Virus record (IMG/VR): IMGVR_UViG_3300032516_000044
Coordinates: 1-49,039 of that record
Strand: one strand, 5' to 3'
DNA from: a virus
DNA length: 49,039 nt
Under the pieces are notes generated by a model. The model saw nothing but the letters and a program-made list of their open reading frames with translations. It searched no databases and was not told the origin of the DNA. This document shows, piece by piece, positions 37,230 through 43,832 of the stretch (positions are counted from its first letter, which is position 1; every line of letters begins with the position of its first letter). The position numbers and the translations under genes are program-made.

Positions 37230-37859
37230 TTAATATGTGTTGTAAACACGGCGCCAGTAAACATACACATCGTAATGTGTGGAGTGGTCTTTTGTAAAGT
37301 TACGAATACGAACACTTCGCTTAAGCTTCGGATTTGCTGACCGATACATTTTGTTGACGGAATATTTCTTCCACGGGTATTTTGCATGAATAACCTTCAT
37401 CAGTGCGTCACCAAGAGGTCCATTGACAAACGAACCCTTGTAATTACGCGAATCACGATCTTTAGAAGTAAAAAGAGTATACCCATTATTTTTCTTGTTG
37501 TAAGTGTAACGATAAACTCGACCATTACAATCAACAATATAGACACCACAAACCGTTCTACCTAAAACCTTAAATCCACCCGGAGCGGTAAAATACTTTG
37601 TGGGATAATTAGAAGAAATAAAGTTTGGTGCGACATTATTATAAATCGCAGCCTTCATTATCGAGGAAACCTTCTCACGCACCACTTTCTCATTACAACC
37701 GAAAACTTTATTAGAAGTATTACTACTCGGAATACTTGTAATGTCCATCGGGTCAACTTTGGCAACAAGGGTCTGTTGTTTATTCAACATCTCCAAGATG
37801 TTGAGAGCACGTTTAAGATTCGCGGTAAGATAACTGTAATCGTCAGCAGAGATATTCAT
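37230..37859 (-). CDS. Hypothetical protein (209 aa)
   Basis: Helical N-terminus (LKRALNILEMLNKQQTLVAK), then a basic, Tyr-rich C-terminal region (VYRYTYNKKNNGYTLFTSKD, HYDVYVYWRRVYNTY). No motif recognised. Start 8 bases from its -10 box. Confidence 0.62.
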   Translation of the reverse strand: MNISADDYSYLTANLKRALNILEMLNKQQTLVAKVDPMDITSIPSSNTSNKVFGCNEKVVREKVSSIMKAAIYNNVAPNFISSNYPTKYFTAPGGFKVLGRTVCGVYIVDCNGRVYRYTYNKKNNGYTLFTSKDRDSRNYKGSFVNGPLGDALMKVIHAKYPWKKYSVNKMYRSANPKLKRSVRIRNFTKDHSTHYDVYVYWRRVYNTY

Positions 37860-37867
37860 ATGTTACT

Positions 37868-37895
37868 ATGCTATCACTTTTTATATTTTTGTCAA
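37868..37895 (-). promoter_or_regulatory. Early promoter (TTGACA-N16-TAGCAT), ATG 8 bases downstream
   Basis: Two mismatches in the -10 box; drives 37859-37230. Confidence 0.65.
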
Positions 37896-37903
37896 GTGTT
37901 TAA

Positions 37904-38125
37904 TTACACTTCCAAAAGAGTAATTGCGACGATATGTTGTGGCTGAAAAGTTACATTGCCCTTAATCAAACCACCATTGGATTCAGTCTTAATACGAAAA
38001 TAATTCATTATCTTGTATTGCTCAATGCTTTCCAACAAATTATTGTATTCATCACTAGTGAAATTTTGAACCTTTGATTCCCACTCACGCCCATCAATGG
38101 TATTAACTTTAACTCTGATATTCAT
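37904..38125 (-). CDS. Small hypothetical protein (73 aa)
   Basis: MNIRVKVNTIDGREWESKVQ, a compact beta-alpha-beta pattern ending HIVAITLLEV, like several small phage proteins. Third gene of the 38566 promoter unit. Confidence 0.62.
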   Translation of the reverse strand: MNIRVKVNTIDGREWESKVQNFTSDEYNNLLESIEQYKIMNYFRIKTESNGGLIKGNVTFQPQHIVAITLLEV

Positions 38126-38126
38126 A

Positions 38127-38327
38127 TTAGTCCTTATTTGGAATTGCGTTGATTAGAGTCATCAACACCATTATAATCCATGTAGCAACAGAACTAAAAA
38201 TAATCCAGCCCCAGCTAACAGGATGAATGCCCCAACCATAAATCATTGTAGCAATACCAATAAAGAAAGTCAGGCATACGAAAAATATACTAGATATGAT
38301 TTTCAATAAGAGAATAGAGATATTCAT
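38127..38327 (-). CDS. Small two-helix membrane protein (66 aa)
   Basis: Membrane helices at ~3-30 (ISILLLKIISSIFFVCLTFF) and ~40-62 (GWIIFSSVATWIIMVLMTLI). TAATG overlap with the upstream stop. Possibly holin-like; no other evidence. Confidence 0.62.
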   Translation of the reverse strand: MNISILLLKIISSIFFVCLTFFIGIATMIYGWGIHPVSWGWIIFSSVATWIIMVLMTLINAIPNKD

Positions 38328-38533
38328 TATGCCAATACCTCATCCTCAGCTTCACCCGTATCAATCGCCGCTACCACAGGCAGCGGAGCGAGCGGGTTCA
38401 ACTTCACCCCACGCTGATACTTGTTATACTGCACGCCACGAACCTCACGGTTCTGACGCTTCCAATCGGTATAAGTCATACCGAGATTGTTTCGGATCCA
38501 CGCCTGCAAACCACTTTTTGTTCCTTGATTCAA
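38327..38533 (-). CDS. Small hypothetical protein (68 aa) with TTG start
   Basis: The first codon is TTG at 38533, chosen because AAAGGA stands 7 bases upstream and no ATG fits. Basic N-terminal half (WIRNNLGMTYTDWKRQNREV), acidic end. This is one of the few units here with a normal leader (about 25 bases). Confidence 0.58.
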   Translation of the reverse strand: MNQGTKSGLQAWIRNNLGMTYTDWKRQNREVRGVQYNKYQRGVKLNPLAPLPVVAAIDTGEAEDEVLA

Positions 38534-38565
38534 TGTTTTATCCTTTGTTTACTTTGTTATGTTAT

Positions 38566-38593
38566 ATAATACTCGTTTTTATACTTTTGTCAA
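38566..38593 (-). promoter_or_regulatory. Early promoter (TTGACA-N16-TATTAT) with a true leader
   Basis: Drives 38533-37904. The TGA of TTGACA can end the small frame 38590-38697. Confidence 0.8.
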
Positions 38594-38697
38594 CTACATT
38601 TTTTCAGAATTAAAATCCACACCAGCGATACAATCATACACACCACAAAGATTATTAAGTCTTTCTTAGGTGTCGAATTGTTTGTGTGGGAATGCAC
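38590..38697 (-). CDS. Small single-pass membrane peptide (35 aa)
   Basis: GTG start immediately after the upstream stop (TAAGTG). Product MHSHTNNSTPKKDLIIFVVC, then MIVSLVWILILKKC: a polar head, one membrane helix flanked by Lys pairs. Stop is the TGA of the next -35 box. The membrane-helix layout supports it. Confidence 0.5.
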   Translation of the reverse strand: MHSHTNNSTPKKDLIIFVVCMIVSLVWILILKKCS

Positions 38698-39075
38698 TTA
38701 CTTGTGAACCAACCCAATAACAAAATCAATCAAAACTAACTTCGGTGCAACAAGCACCTTAACTAACGAAAAAGTATTTATAGCCAACCCAATCCAACCC
38801 AAAGCTTGAGAGCTAACGAGCGGTATAAATTCTTCTCCATCTGATTGAGTAGCCTTCATAACTCGATAGAGCATATATCCAACAAGCATACCAATCACAC
38901 AAAAGCATATCCAAAAGATACTCTTACCAATCTCCCATTGTAGATATTGTTTAGCAACATCAGGAGCTTGTGCAAGTAACCAATTAACAGCACTGACAGC
39001 ACCCGCTTCACCCTTATCTAGTAACTCAACCAATTTCTGTTTCAATATATCATTGACTAAATTCGTATCATTCAT
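38698..39075 (-). CDS. Membrane protein (125 aa), possible holin
   Basis: A helical soluble N-terminus (LVELLDKGEAGAVSAVNWLL), then a membrane helix at ~50-70 (IFWICFCVIGMLVGYMLYRV) and a second near 90-118. Size and layout would fit a small holin or other phage membrane protein; no endolysin gene is adjacent, so the call is open. Confidence 0.6.
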   Translation of the reverse strand: MNDTNLVNDILKQKLVELLDKGEAGAVSAVNWLLAQAPDVAKQYLQWEIGKSIFWICFCVIGMLVGYMLYRVMKATQSDGEEFIPLVSSQALGWIGLAINTFSLVKVLVAPKLVLIDFVIGLVHK

Positions 39076-39083
39076 ATTTTACC

Positions 39084-39111
39084 AGTATATACCTTTTTAT
39101 ATTTTTGTCAA
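39084..39111 (-). promoter_or_regulatory. Early promoter (TTGACA-N16-TATACT), ATG 8 bases downstream
   Basis: Drives 39075-38590. The TGA of TTGACA is the stop of the SLOG gene. Confidence 0.8.
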
Positions 39112-39551
39112 TACCCTTTTGTGCCATCAGGATAAAAGATATAAACCTTCTTACCACACTTCCGCGCATAACGCACAGTCGCCCATGTTCCACTACGCAC
39201 TTCCTCTGTCAATCCCTTTGGACACGCAATCAAGAATTCTGTCGCATCAACAATGTCGTGATTTCGTTCGAGGTATTCCTTCGTCGGTAAAATTTTTTCA
39301 CTAGCAAAAGCTATTCCACAAAATGCTCGATTGTATACATTGATAGGTGGATGAATGATCACAAAAAATCCGCTTTCCCTAGCAATTCGATGAGCCAGTG
39401 CATCTGCTCCTATACAATCGCCGTGATGTAGAAATGGCGCTGCGTGCTTATACATCCTATTAAGCTCTTCCAGAAAGCTGCGCAGCTTACCTTGCTGCTT
39501 TCGATTTAATCCAGTTTGAGTTCCTGTGAACCCAACATGTAACGCGTTCAT
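39108..39551 (-). CDS. SLOG-domain (LOG/DprA-related) nucleotide-binding protein
   Basis: 147 residues. GFTGTQTGLNRKQ near the start, LHHGDCIGADALAHRIA, IHPPINVYNRAF and DATEFLIACPK with RSGTWATVRYARKCGKKVYI are the SLOG pattern (nucleotide-derived ligand binding, Rossmann-like). Family members sense or cleave nucleotide signals; in phages the role is unknown. It could sequester or process a defence signal, which is inference. Confidence 0.75.
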   Translation of the reverse strand: MNALHVGFTGTQTGLNRKQQGKLRSFLEELNRMYKHAAPFLHHGDCIGADALAHRIARESGFFVIIHPPINVYNRAFCGIAFASEKILPTKEYLERNHDIVDATEFLIACPKGLTEEVRSGTWATVRYARKCGKKVYIFYPDGTKGY

Positions 39552-39553
39552 AC

Positions 39554-40138
39554 TTAACTCTTTACAAGAGAGTAAATCTTAGCGGGCTTGCCTCGAGCAC
39601 CTGCAACCCGTTGTTCACCAACACATTGCACTACCTTTGCAGCAATCTTCTTCTGAAGGGCGACATACAACAGCGGTGGAGTGTAGGCTGGATTGAGAGC
39701 CAGCAAATCCTTCATAGTCCACTTTTCAGCCTCTGGAAAGGTCATTTCCGGGCGAATAACAGCCTTCCTGCCAGCCTTCCTGACGACAACGACTTCATCA
39801 CCATCGGCATTAACTTCTGCCGGAGGCCGATTGCTGAGAGTAGTCTTTAATTCCTCATAACGAAAGTCGGCACGCTCTTGTGTATTAACACTATACGCAC
39901 CCTTGCCGAAGGATGCCGCGCCGGGATAACGCTCATAATCCTCAGCGACAACCGCACCATTTGGGAGCTTTGCGCCCGCCTTAATTACCTTAACCTCAAA
40001 GACTTCGTAAGAATGGAGGCGGCCATCAGGATACTTGCGCTCATAACAAGCTACATTACCCTCACGCTTCTGCTCGGTGAACTGCATACTGCCAGTTTTA
40101 TCGTAATTCGCTGTAAAGGTCTTTTCAAGTGTTTTCAT
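39554..40138 (-). CDS. Hypothetical protein (194 aa) with possible C-terminal winged-helix
   Basis: The N-terminal half is a beta domain containing YERKYPDGRLHSYEVFEVK. A linker with VVVVRKAGRKAVIRPEMTFP leads to a helical C-terminus (MKDLLALNPAYTPPLLYVAL, then QRVAGARGKPAKIYSLV) that looks like a winged helix. It could be a DNA-binding regulator, but I do not recognise the family. Confidence 0.6.
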   Translation of the reverse strand: MKTLEKTFTANYDKTGSMQFTEQKREGNVACYERKYPDGRLHSYEVFEVKVIKAGAKLPNGAVVAEDYERYPGAASFGKGAYSVNTQERADFRYEELKTTLSNRPPAEVNADGDEVVVVRKAGRKAVIRPEMTFPEAEKWTMKDLLALNPAYTPPLLYVALQKKIAAKVVQCVGEQRVAGARGKPAKIYSLVKS

Positions 40139-40146
40139 TAACGATT

Positions 40147-40174
40147 AGTATACCGATTATTTTAAGAATGTCAA
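40147..40174 (-). promoter_or_regulatory. Early promoter (TTGACA-N16-TATACT), ATG 8 bases downstream
   Basis: Drives 40138-39108. Confidence 0.8.
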
Positions 40175-40177
40175 TAA

Positions 40178-40393
40178 CTATTTTTTAAGGCTATTATCCT
40201 TAAAATACAATCCCTTGTTACCGACAAAGGAATTATTATATAGTCGCTTGTCTAATCCAAGACCTCTCATGCGGTTAAGAATATCTGATGCATACTTTCG
40301 GGGAGAGTGAACAGGTGAACCACCGACTTGGCAAAGTATGGCAAAGAGTGTATCGGATTCGTCTTCGGTCAAGGCTAAGTTGATATTTTTCAT
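40178..40393 (-). CDS. Small conserved-type protein, paralogue of 35572-35808
   Basis: 71 residues: LALTEDESDTLFAILCQVGG, then SPVHSPRKYASDILNRMRGLG. Shares the GG.P...PR core with its paralogue 4.6 kb away. Start 9 bases from TATAAT. Function unknown. Confidence 0.68.
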   Translation of the reverse strand: MKNINLALTEDESDTLFAILCQVGGSPVHSPRKYASDILNRMRGLGLDKRLYNNSFVGNKGLYFKDNSLKK

Positions 40394-40402
40394 ATGACTA
40401 TT

Positions 40403-40430
40403 ATTATAACCAATTTTATATTTCTGTCAA
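40403..40430 (-). promoter_or_regulatory. Early promoter (TTGACA-N16-TATAAT), ATG 9 bases downstream
   Basis: Perfect hexamers; drives 40393-40178. Confidence 0.85.
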
Positions 40431-40442
40431 CAACAAAAATTT

Positions 40443-40482
40443 GGCAGCCAGTATAAGCGCTTAAGCTCGCTTACTGGCTGCC
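40443..40482 (-). terminator. Terminator of the Pro/Thr tRNA transcript
   Basis: An 11-bp perfect stem (GGCAGCCAGTA/TACTGGCTGCC) with an 18-base loop that itself can pair (AGCG/CGCT), followed on the minus strand by AAATTTTTG. Confidence 0.7.
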
Positions 40483-40579
40483 GTGGGTCGTTACAATGAT
40501 TTGCACTCATCATAATTTCCCGTGTCCTTTTAGGTCAGACTGAAGTGAAAGTATCAAAGAAGAATTTAATTTACGAAAC

Positions 40580-40653
40580 TGGAGCCTTCAACAGGAATCG
40601 AACCCGTGTCCCCTACTTACGAGGTAGAAATAATACCACTATACGATAAAGGC
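40580..40653 (-). tRNA. tRNA-Thr (CGT)
   Basis: Acceptor GCCTTTA/TGAAGGC, anticodon stem TCTAC/GTAGG, loop CTCGTAA with anticodon CGT, T-arm ACGGG-TTCGATT-CCTGT, encoded CCA. Two bases after the Pro tRNA's CCA. About 100 bases between it and the terminator (40483-40579) hold no clear gene or cloverleaf. Confidence 0.88.
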
Positions 40654-40655
40654 GT

Positions 40656-40732
40656 TGGTCGGAAAGACAGGATTTGAACCTGCGACTTCTTGCTCCCAAA
40701 GCAAGCGCACTACCAAGCTGTGCTACTTTCCG
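40656..40732 (-). tRNA. tRNA-Pro (TGG)
   Basis: Acceptor CGGAAAG/CTTTCCG, anticodon stem CTTGC/GCAAG, loop TTTGGGA with anticodon TGG, T-arm GCAGG-TTCAAAT-CCTGT, encoded CCA. Confidence 0.93.
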
Positions 40733-40743
40733 CGCAAGCTATA

Positions 40744-40771
40744 ATTATCTCTGATATAACTAAAAAGTCAA
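40744..40771 (-). promoter_or_regulatory. tRNA promoter (TTGACT-N16-GATAAT)
   Basis: Drives the Pro and Thr tRNAs; -10 box 11 bases before the first tRNA. Confidence 0.75.
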
Positions 40772-40940
40772 AGAATATTTTTGATATATTGTACAGCTTT
40801 GCTTAGTGCTTAATTGCTTAAAGAGGCTCAGGGCTTATGCAGCTAAGTACTGAATAATATATGGAAAATTTTAATTTATTTTTTAGCAATTAACGGGATT
40901 ATTTTTAAGTAATTAAACCACAACCACTTACCGAGCAAAA
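40772..40940. other. AT-rich intergenic segment
   Basis: No gene or clear promoter. It lies between the end of the 62-aa gene and the tRNA promoter and contains weak hairpins around 40815-40850. Confidence 0.3.
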
Positions 40941-41129
40941 CTATTTTAACCACTCTAAGATACATGACCAGAGTGATGGCCCTTGGTTGTTATTGACAAT
41001 ATATTGATTATGCGCTAGTTTCATTTGTTTATCAATTTCAGCTATCTCTTCCGGACTAGTTTCTTTAGTTATTGCCTTATGTCGAGCAAGCAATTTGCGT
41101 AATTCACATTCTGTAATCCATTTTGCCAT
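40941..41129 (-). CDS. Small hypothetical protein (62 aa)
   Basis: MAKWITECELRKLLARHKAI, helical and charged, ends GPSLWSCILEWLK. GGAG stands 9 bases before the ATG. Last gene of the unit read through the tRNA pair at 41.5 kb. Confidence 0.6.
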   Translation of the reverse strand: MAKWITECELRKLLARHKAITKETSPEEIAEIDKQMKLAHNQYIVNNNQGPSLWSCILEWLK

Positions 41130-41130
41130 A

Positions 41131-41211
41131 TTATAAACTCCACAGTAGTAGTGCTATTACGATAAATAGCATAAGGTTAAAGGCTTTGCGGTCTATATCA
41201 GAATAACACAT
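41131..41211 (-). CDS. Tiny membrane peptide (26 aa)
   Basis: MCYSDIDRKAFNLMLFIVIA followed by LLLWSL: a short polar head and one membrane helix. It overlaps the upstream gene's end by 19 bases and stops one base before the next ATG. Tight coupling and the helix make it credible. Confidence 0.45.
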   Translation of the reverse strand: MCYSDIDRKAFNLMLFIVIALLLWSL

Positions 41212-41450
41212 GTGCGTTCCGTTCCATCAACTATAAAAACATTTTCAACATCCCACAGCCAAAAATTCTTTAAGCCATCTTCGCTCATTACACAATAACG
41301 ATCGAGGTATTCATTATAATCAAGCATACCAACGAGTATACTACGCAAACCAATCACAGGGTTCTGAACATAATCAACATCAACCTCTGTGCCTATTGCG
41401 TTTTGTAACATCCTCTCAATCTTATTACAGTCCATCGCTTGTCTTGTCAT
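41193..41450 (-). CDS. Hypothetical protein (85 aa)
   Basis: MTRQAMDCNKIERMLQNAIG, then a beta region (GLRSILVGMLDYNEYLDRYC) like an SH3-type small domain. The ATG lies 4 bases past the 3' CCA of an unusual tRNA, so the mRNA is probably released by tRNA processing and starts almost at the ATG. Confidence 0.62.
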   Translation of the reverse strand: MTRQAMDCNKIERMLQNAIGTEVDVDYVQNPVIGLRSILVGMLDYNEYLDRYCVMSEDGLKNFWLWDVENVFIVDGTERTCVILI

Positions 41451-41454
41451 AAAA

Positions 41455-41545
41455 TGGTCGGCATGTAAGGAATCGAACCTTAATGCAAGGCTAATCTAGC
41501 CTCAAAAGAGTTTATAAAACTCTGCCCCAGCCACTGGTCACGCCG
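41455..41545 (-). tRNA. Unusual class-II-like tRNA, apparent anticodon TAT
   Basis: Acceptor CGGCGTG/CATGCCG, anticodon stem AGAGT/ACTCT with loop TTTATAA, long variable arm with a 6-bp stem (AGGCTA-GAT-TAGCCT), T-arm TAAGG-TTCGATT-CCTTA, A73 and encoded CCA. The D-region has only 15 bases and a 3-base loop (CCAG-TGG-CTGG). A UAU anticodon (Ile) with a long variable arm is abnormal. It may be degenerate or charged with another amino acid. Confidence 0.65.
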
Positions 41546-41556
41546 GCAAATAAAAT

Positions 41557-41633
41557 TGGAGCGGGTTCTGGGTAACGCTCAACCAGACCTCCTCTCGGGT
41601 AGAGAGGCGCTCTTCTCATTGCGCTAAACCCGC
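41557..41633 (-). tRNA. tRNA-Gly-like RNA lacking the D/T-loop elbow bases
   Basis: Acceptor GCGGGTT/AACCCGC with T73 and CCA, as in glycine tRNAs; D-stem GCGC/GCGC; anticodon stem CCTCT/AGAGG with loop CTACCCG (nominal anticodon ACC). The D-loop AATGAGAAGA lacks GG, and the T-stem TCTGG/CCAGA closes an 11-base loop (TTGAGCGTTAC) instead of TTCRANN. Both halves of the tRNA elbow contact are lost together. Confidence 0.6.
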
Positions 41634-41645
41634 ATCTGATTATAT

Positions 41646-41673
41646 ATAGTACTTCATTTCAGAAAACAATCAA
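41646..41673 (-). promoter_or_regulatory. tRNA promoter (TTGATT-N16-TACTAT)
   Basis: Weaker hexamers but the same 16-base spacer; drives the two unusual tRNAs and probably 41450-40941. Confidence 0.6.
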
Positions 41674-41685
41674 GTTTTTATATTG

Positions 41686-41838
41686 TTACTTGAAAATAGC
41701 AGTAATCATAATGATACCAGCTCCAAATATCATCCAGCCAGTTGCTGCTTCCGTGGTATAACCTAACGCGAGACAAAATATCATAAGGCCCAGCCAAATC
41801 GACATTGATTCTTCCTCAGTTAATTGAATTCTACTCAT
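41686..41838 (-). CDS. Small two-helix membrane protein (50 aa)
   Basis: MSRIQLTEEESMSIWLGLMI, helices at ~13-27 and ~35-49 (WMIFGAGIIMITAIF). ATGA overlap with the upstream gene. Last gene of the 42654 promoter unit. Unknown. Confidence 0.6.
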   Translation of the reverse strand: MSRIQLTEEESMSIWLGLMIFCLALGYTTEAATGWMIFGAGIIMITAIFK

Positions 41839-42140
41839 AGTAACTCAACAATATAAATACTGTTGTCGGTTTCAAAGGTTGAATTACGAATTACTTTGAC
41901 GGGACTTGTTACCATTATTCCGCCCACCTTAACACCATTGCGTTCATACCGGTCAATCATAACTCGATGACCTTGCTGAATGTTCTCAACTAAATAACCC
42001 TTAACTGTATAATCCGCAGGCAAACTTACTTCATCAGGATTTACCTGACCGGGAACATAATCCTGCATATCCGGCGTCGGACACTTTGCATCCGAACAAG
42101 CACAGAGTTTAGTAATCTTTACATTTGCGCCTTTTTTCAT
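41835..42140 (-). CDS. Hypothetical protein (101 aa) with N-terminal cysteines
   Basis: LCACSDAKCPTPD near residue 12 could bind metal; the rest is a beta-rich domain (YLVENIQQGHRVMIDRYERN, GGIMVTSPVKVI) like an OB or SH3 fold. Coupled by ATGA at both ends. Confidence 0.62.
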   Translation of the reverse strand: MKKGANVKITKLCACSDAKCPTPDMQDYVPGQVNPDEVSLPADYTVKGYLVENIQQGHRVMIDRYERNGVKVGGIMVTSPVKVIRNSTFETDNSIYIVELL

Positions 42141-42301
42141 TTATTATCCCTCTTGTTATATACTTCACAAATAGCCTTTGCTCGTTCTTCCATCATATCG
42201 CCGTCCAATATAGGTCGGTCAACAATATAGTAATCGCCTTCTAAGTGAGCAATAAACCAACGCCCATTAGGAAGCTTTCCGTAAATGCATGCATCTTTCA
42301 T
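42137..42301 (-). CDS. Small hypothetical protein (54 aa)
   Basis: MKDACIYGKLPNGRWFIAHL, then EGDYYIVDRPILDGD, a likely three-strand sheet and helix. ATGA overlaps on both sides. Not long, but coupling and composition are good. Confidence 0.62.
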   Translation of the reverse strand: MKDACIYGKLPNGRWFIAHLEGDYYIVDRPILDGDMMEERAKAICEVYNKRDNK

Positions 42302-42645
42302 AATTTATTTTTCAATCTACATCCACCCACTCTTATATAATCATTTTGAATCAAATAGTCTAATGCCTGAACAGAAGTCTTTTGCTCTATAGCATACAAT
42401 GTAAAATCATTAGTCATAAACAGATACTTCTGGTCAGCCCACTTACAACTCACTCCATACGCAACTAATATAATAACACCAAACTTTTTCCCTTGTGGAT
42501 CAGACCGCAAAGCAAATTTTACACCTGCATGAATATCAAACGATGTGGGATGATTTTGTAACCGCTCATATTCTTCACAAGTGATTTGACTATCAAATAG
42601 TTGACCATCAAATGCTTCGTATTGAACTTTTGTAATTGTTTTCAT
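42298..42645 (-). CDS. Hypothetical protein (115 aa)
   Basis: MKTITKVQYEAFDGQLFDSQ, then CEEYERLQNHPTSFDIHAG; the opening pattern (T.V.YeA.DG..F.s...C..YE) resembles small phage proteins with a conserved N-terminus. Leaderless start 8 bases from the -10 box. Confidence 0.65.
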   Translation of the reverse strand: MKTITKVQYEAFDGQLFDSQITCEEYERLQNHPTSFDIHAGVKFALRSDPQGKKFGVIILVAYGVSCKWADQKYLFMTNDFTLYAIEQKTSVQALDYLIQNDYIRVGGCRLKNKL

Positions 42646-42653
42646 TGACTACA

Positions 42654-42681
42654 ATTCTATCCATTTGTATAAAAATGTCAA
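42654..42681 (-). promoter_or_regulatory. Early promoter (TTGACA-N16-TAGAAT), ATG 8 bases downstream
   Basis: Drives 42645-41686. The TGA of TTGACA is the stop of 42678-42860. Confidence 0.8.
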
Positions 42682-42860
42682 TCAGTATTTGAACTTAAAT
42701 GATATGCCTTACAAGTATCACAATAGTAAATAGTTAAGTGAGCATCCGCTACAGAAGCATATGCATAAGCAATAGGATAGGTTGCATACTTGGTTTTTTT
42801 ACAGACATAAATCAAGTCGGGAAACATTAAACGATTGTCTCTGTTATTTTTACGACCCAT
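42678..42860 (-). CDS. Small zinc-finger-like protein (60 aa)
   Basis: MGRKNNRDNRLMFPDLIYVC, then YYCDTCKAYHLSS: CxxC plus His at the end and an earlier Cys. Overlaps the upstream gene by 34 bases and ends in the next -35 box. Tentative zinc binder. Confidence 0.55.
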   Translation of the reverse strand: MGRKNNRDNRLMFPDLIYVCKKTKYATYPIAYAYASVADAHLTIYYCDTCKAYHLSSNTD

Positions 42861-43021
42861 GCATCCTCTAAAGTTTTTGCGTATTTCTTTGCTGATAACT
42901 CATTGGCTTCGTTATACTTAGGCCTGCTATAATATGCTAGATATGGGTATTCAACAAAATATGGATAGTTACCATCACCTTTACTGCGCACTTCAAATCT
43001 CACCATTTTATTCTTTTTCAT
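42827..43021 (-). CDS. Small hypothetical protein (64 aa)
   Basis: ATG 43021 has AAGGAAAT 7 bases upstream, inside the end of the HNH gene. MKKNKMVRFEVRSKGDGNYP, aromatic-rich. Unknown. Confidence 0.58.
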   Translation of the reverse strand: MKKNKMVRFEVRSKGDGNYPYFVEYPYLAYYSRPKYNEANELSAKKYAKTLEDAWVVKITETIV

Positions 43022-43538
43022 ACTTATTTCCTTTGCTCATATTATCAGATGCCCATAAAGGTTGCAAGTTTGTATAATGAACTGCTTCCAGCAATTGATT
43101 TCGGTTAGATAAATCAAAAAATGACAGTGGTTTGATATGGTCTATATGCCATCCATCTTTACCCCAATTATTCCAATTCATTCTTGGCTGAAATTTTGAT
43201 TCTAAATACTGCTTCAATTCTATTATAGAACAACCTAAATCTTTAACTGCCGAACCACGTTTCTGATTTCTATGTAAAGCTTTACATAGTCGTATGCGCA
43301 GATTAGTTGCTAATTTATCCGACAATTCATCGGATAAAATTTTCTTTTTCTTTTTGTAATATTCTTTCTGATGTTGTTTGATTTGCATTGTATTTTTTTT
43401 ATAATATTCTTTTCTGAATTGTAAAATATTTTCTTTATTTTTTTGATAGTATGATTTATTCCAAAAATCCTGCTTTTGTTTTCTCTCTAAATCTATTGGG
43501 GTTTTTCGATTATATTTTCGTTTAATTTTTCTTTTCAT
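43008..43538 (-). CDS. HNH homing endonuclease
   Basis: 176 residues. Very basic helical N-terminus (YYQKNKENILQFRKEYYKKN) for DNA binding, then the HNH core: LGCSIIELKQYLESKFQP, then GWHIDHIKPLSFFDL and HYTNLQPLWASDNMSKGNKY, matching phage and intron HNH enzymes. Unlike the two other endonucleases it is co-directional with its neighbours. No typical early promoter precedes it. Confidence 0.85.
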   Translation of the reverse strand: MKRKIKRKYNRKTPIDLERKQKQDFWNKSYYQKNKENILQFRKEYYKKNTMQIKQHQKEYYKKKKKILSDELSDKLATNLRIRLCKALHRNQKRGSAVKDLGCSIIELKQYLESKFQPRMNWNNWGKDGWHIDHIKPLSFFDLSNRNQLLEAVHYTNLQPLWASDNMSKGNKYEKE

Positions 43539-43595
43539 AGCATTATTGTTATATAAGTAGTTGATAGTTAAGGGTTTTTAATACATTTAATTCTA

Positions 43596-43623
43596 TTGAC
43601 TTATTATAAAATATCCGTATAAT
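43596..43623 (+). promoter_or_regulatory. Plus-strand promoter (TTGACT-N16-TATAAT)
   Basis: Same design as the minus-strand set, but pointing the other way; drives the non-coding RNA E. Confidence 0.8.
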
Positions 43624-43629
43624 AAGCAT

Positions 43630-43760
43630 AGTTGGATATGACACAAGGCGGCGGCCGCCGGAAAGAGCCAGACTACCGGTAAATCGGGAAGGATAGGGGA
43701 CCGGCGATTGGCGTGGTTGGTAAAGCGGTATCTTAATAATGCTTATAAATATTATTTAAA
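43630..43760 (+). ncRNA. GC-rich non-coding RNA E
   Basis: Starts at the predicted transcription start. Contains GGCGGC-G-GCCGCC and CCGGT...ACCGG helices and several GG-rich loops, then an AT-rich tail. No gene. The contrast with the AT-rich surroundings suggests a folded RNA; family unknown. Confidence 0.5.
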
Positions 43761-43768
43761 ATTGGTGC

Positions 43769-43797
43769 TTGACTTTTTATAGAATCTCGAATAGAAT
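43769..43797 (+). promoter_or_regulatory. Possible plus-strand promoter (TTGACT-N17-TAGAAT)
   Basis: Second promoter-like element upstream of the plus-strand gene pair. Confidence 0.5.
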
Positions 43798-43832
43798 TAT
43801 TGGTTGCAGATATAGTTAGAGAAACTGTGTCA

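Noticed and set aside
40436-40522. 28-codon frame running through the hairpin after the Thr tRNA
   Set aside because: It is fully explained by the terminator stem-loop; no promoter geometry or neighbour coupling supports translation.
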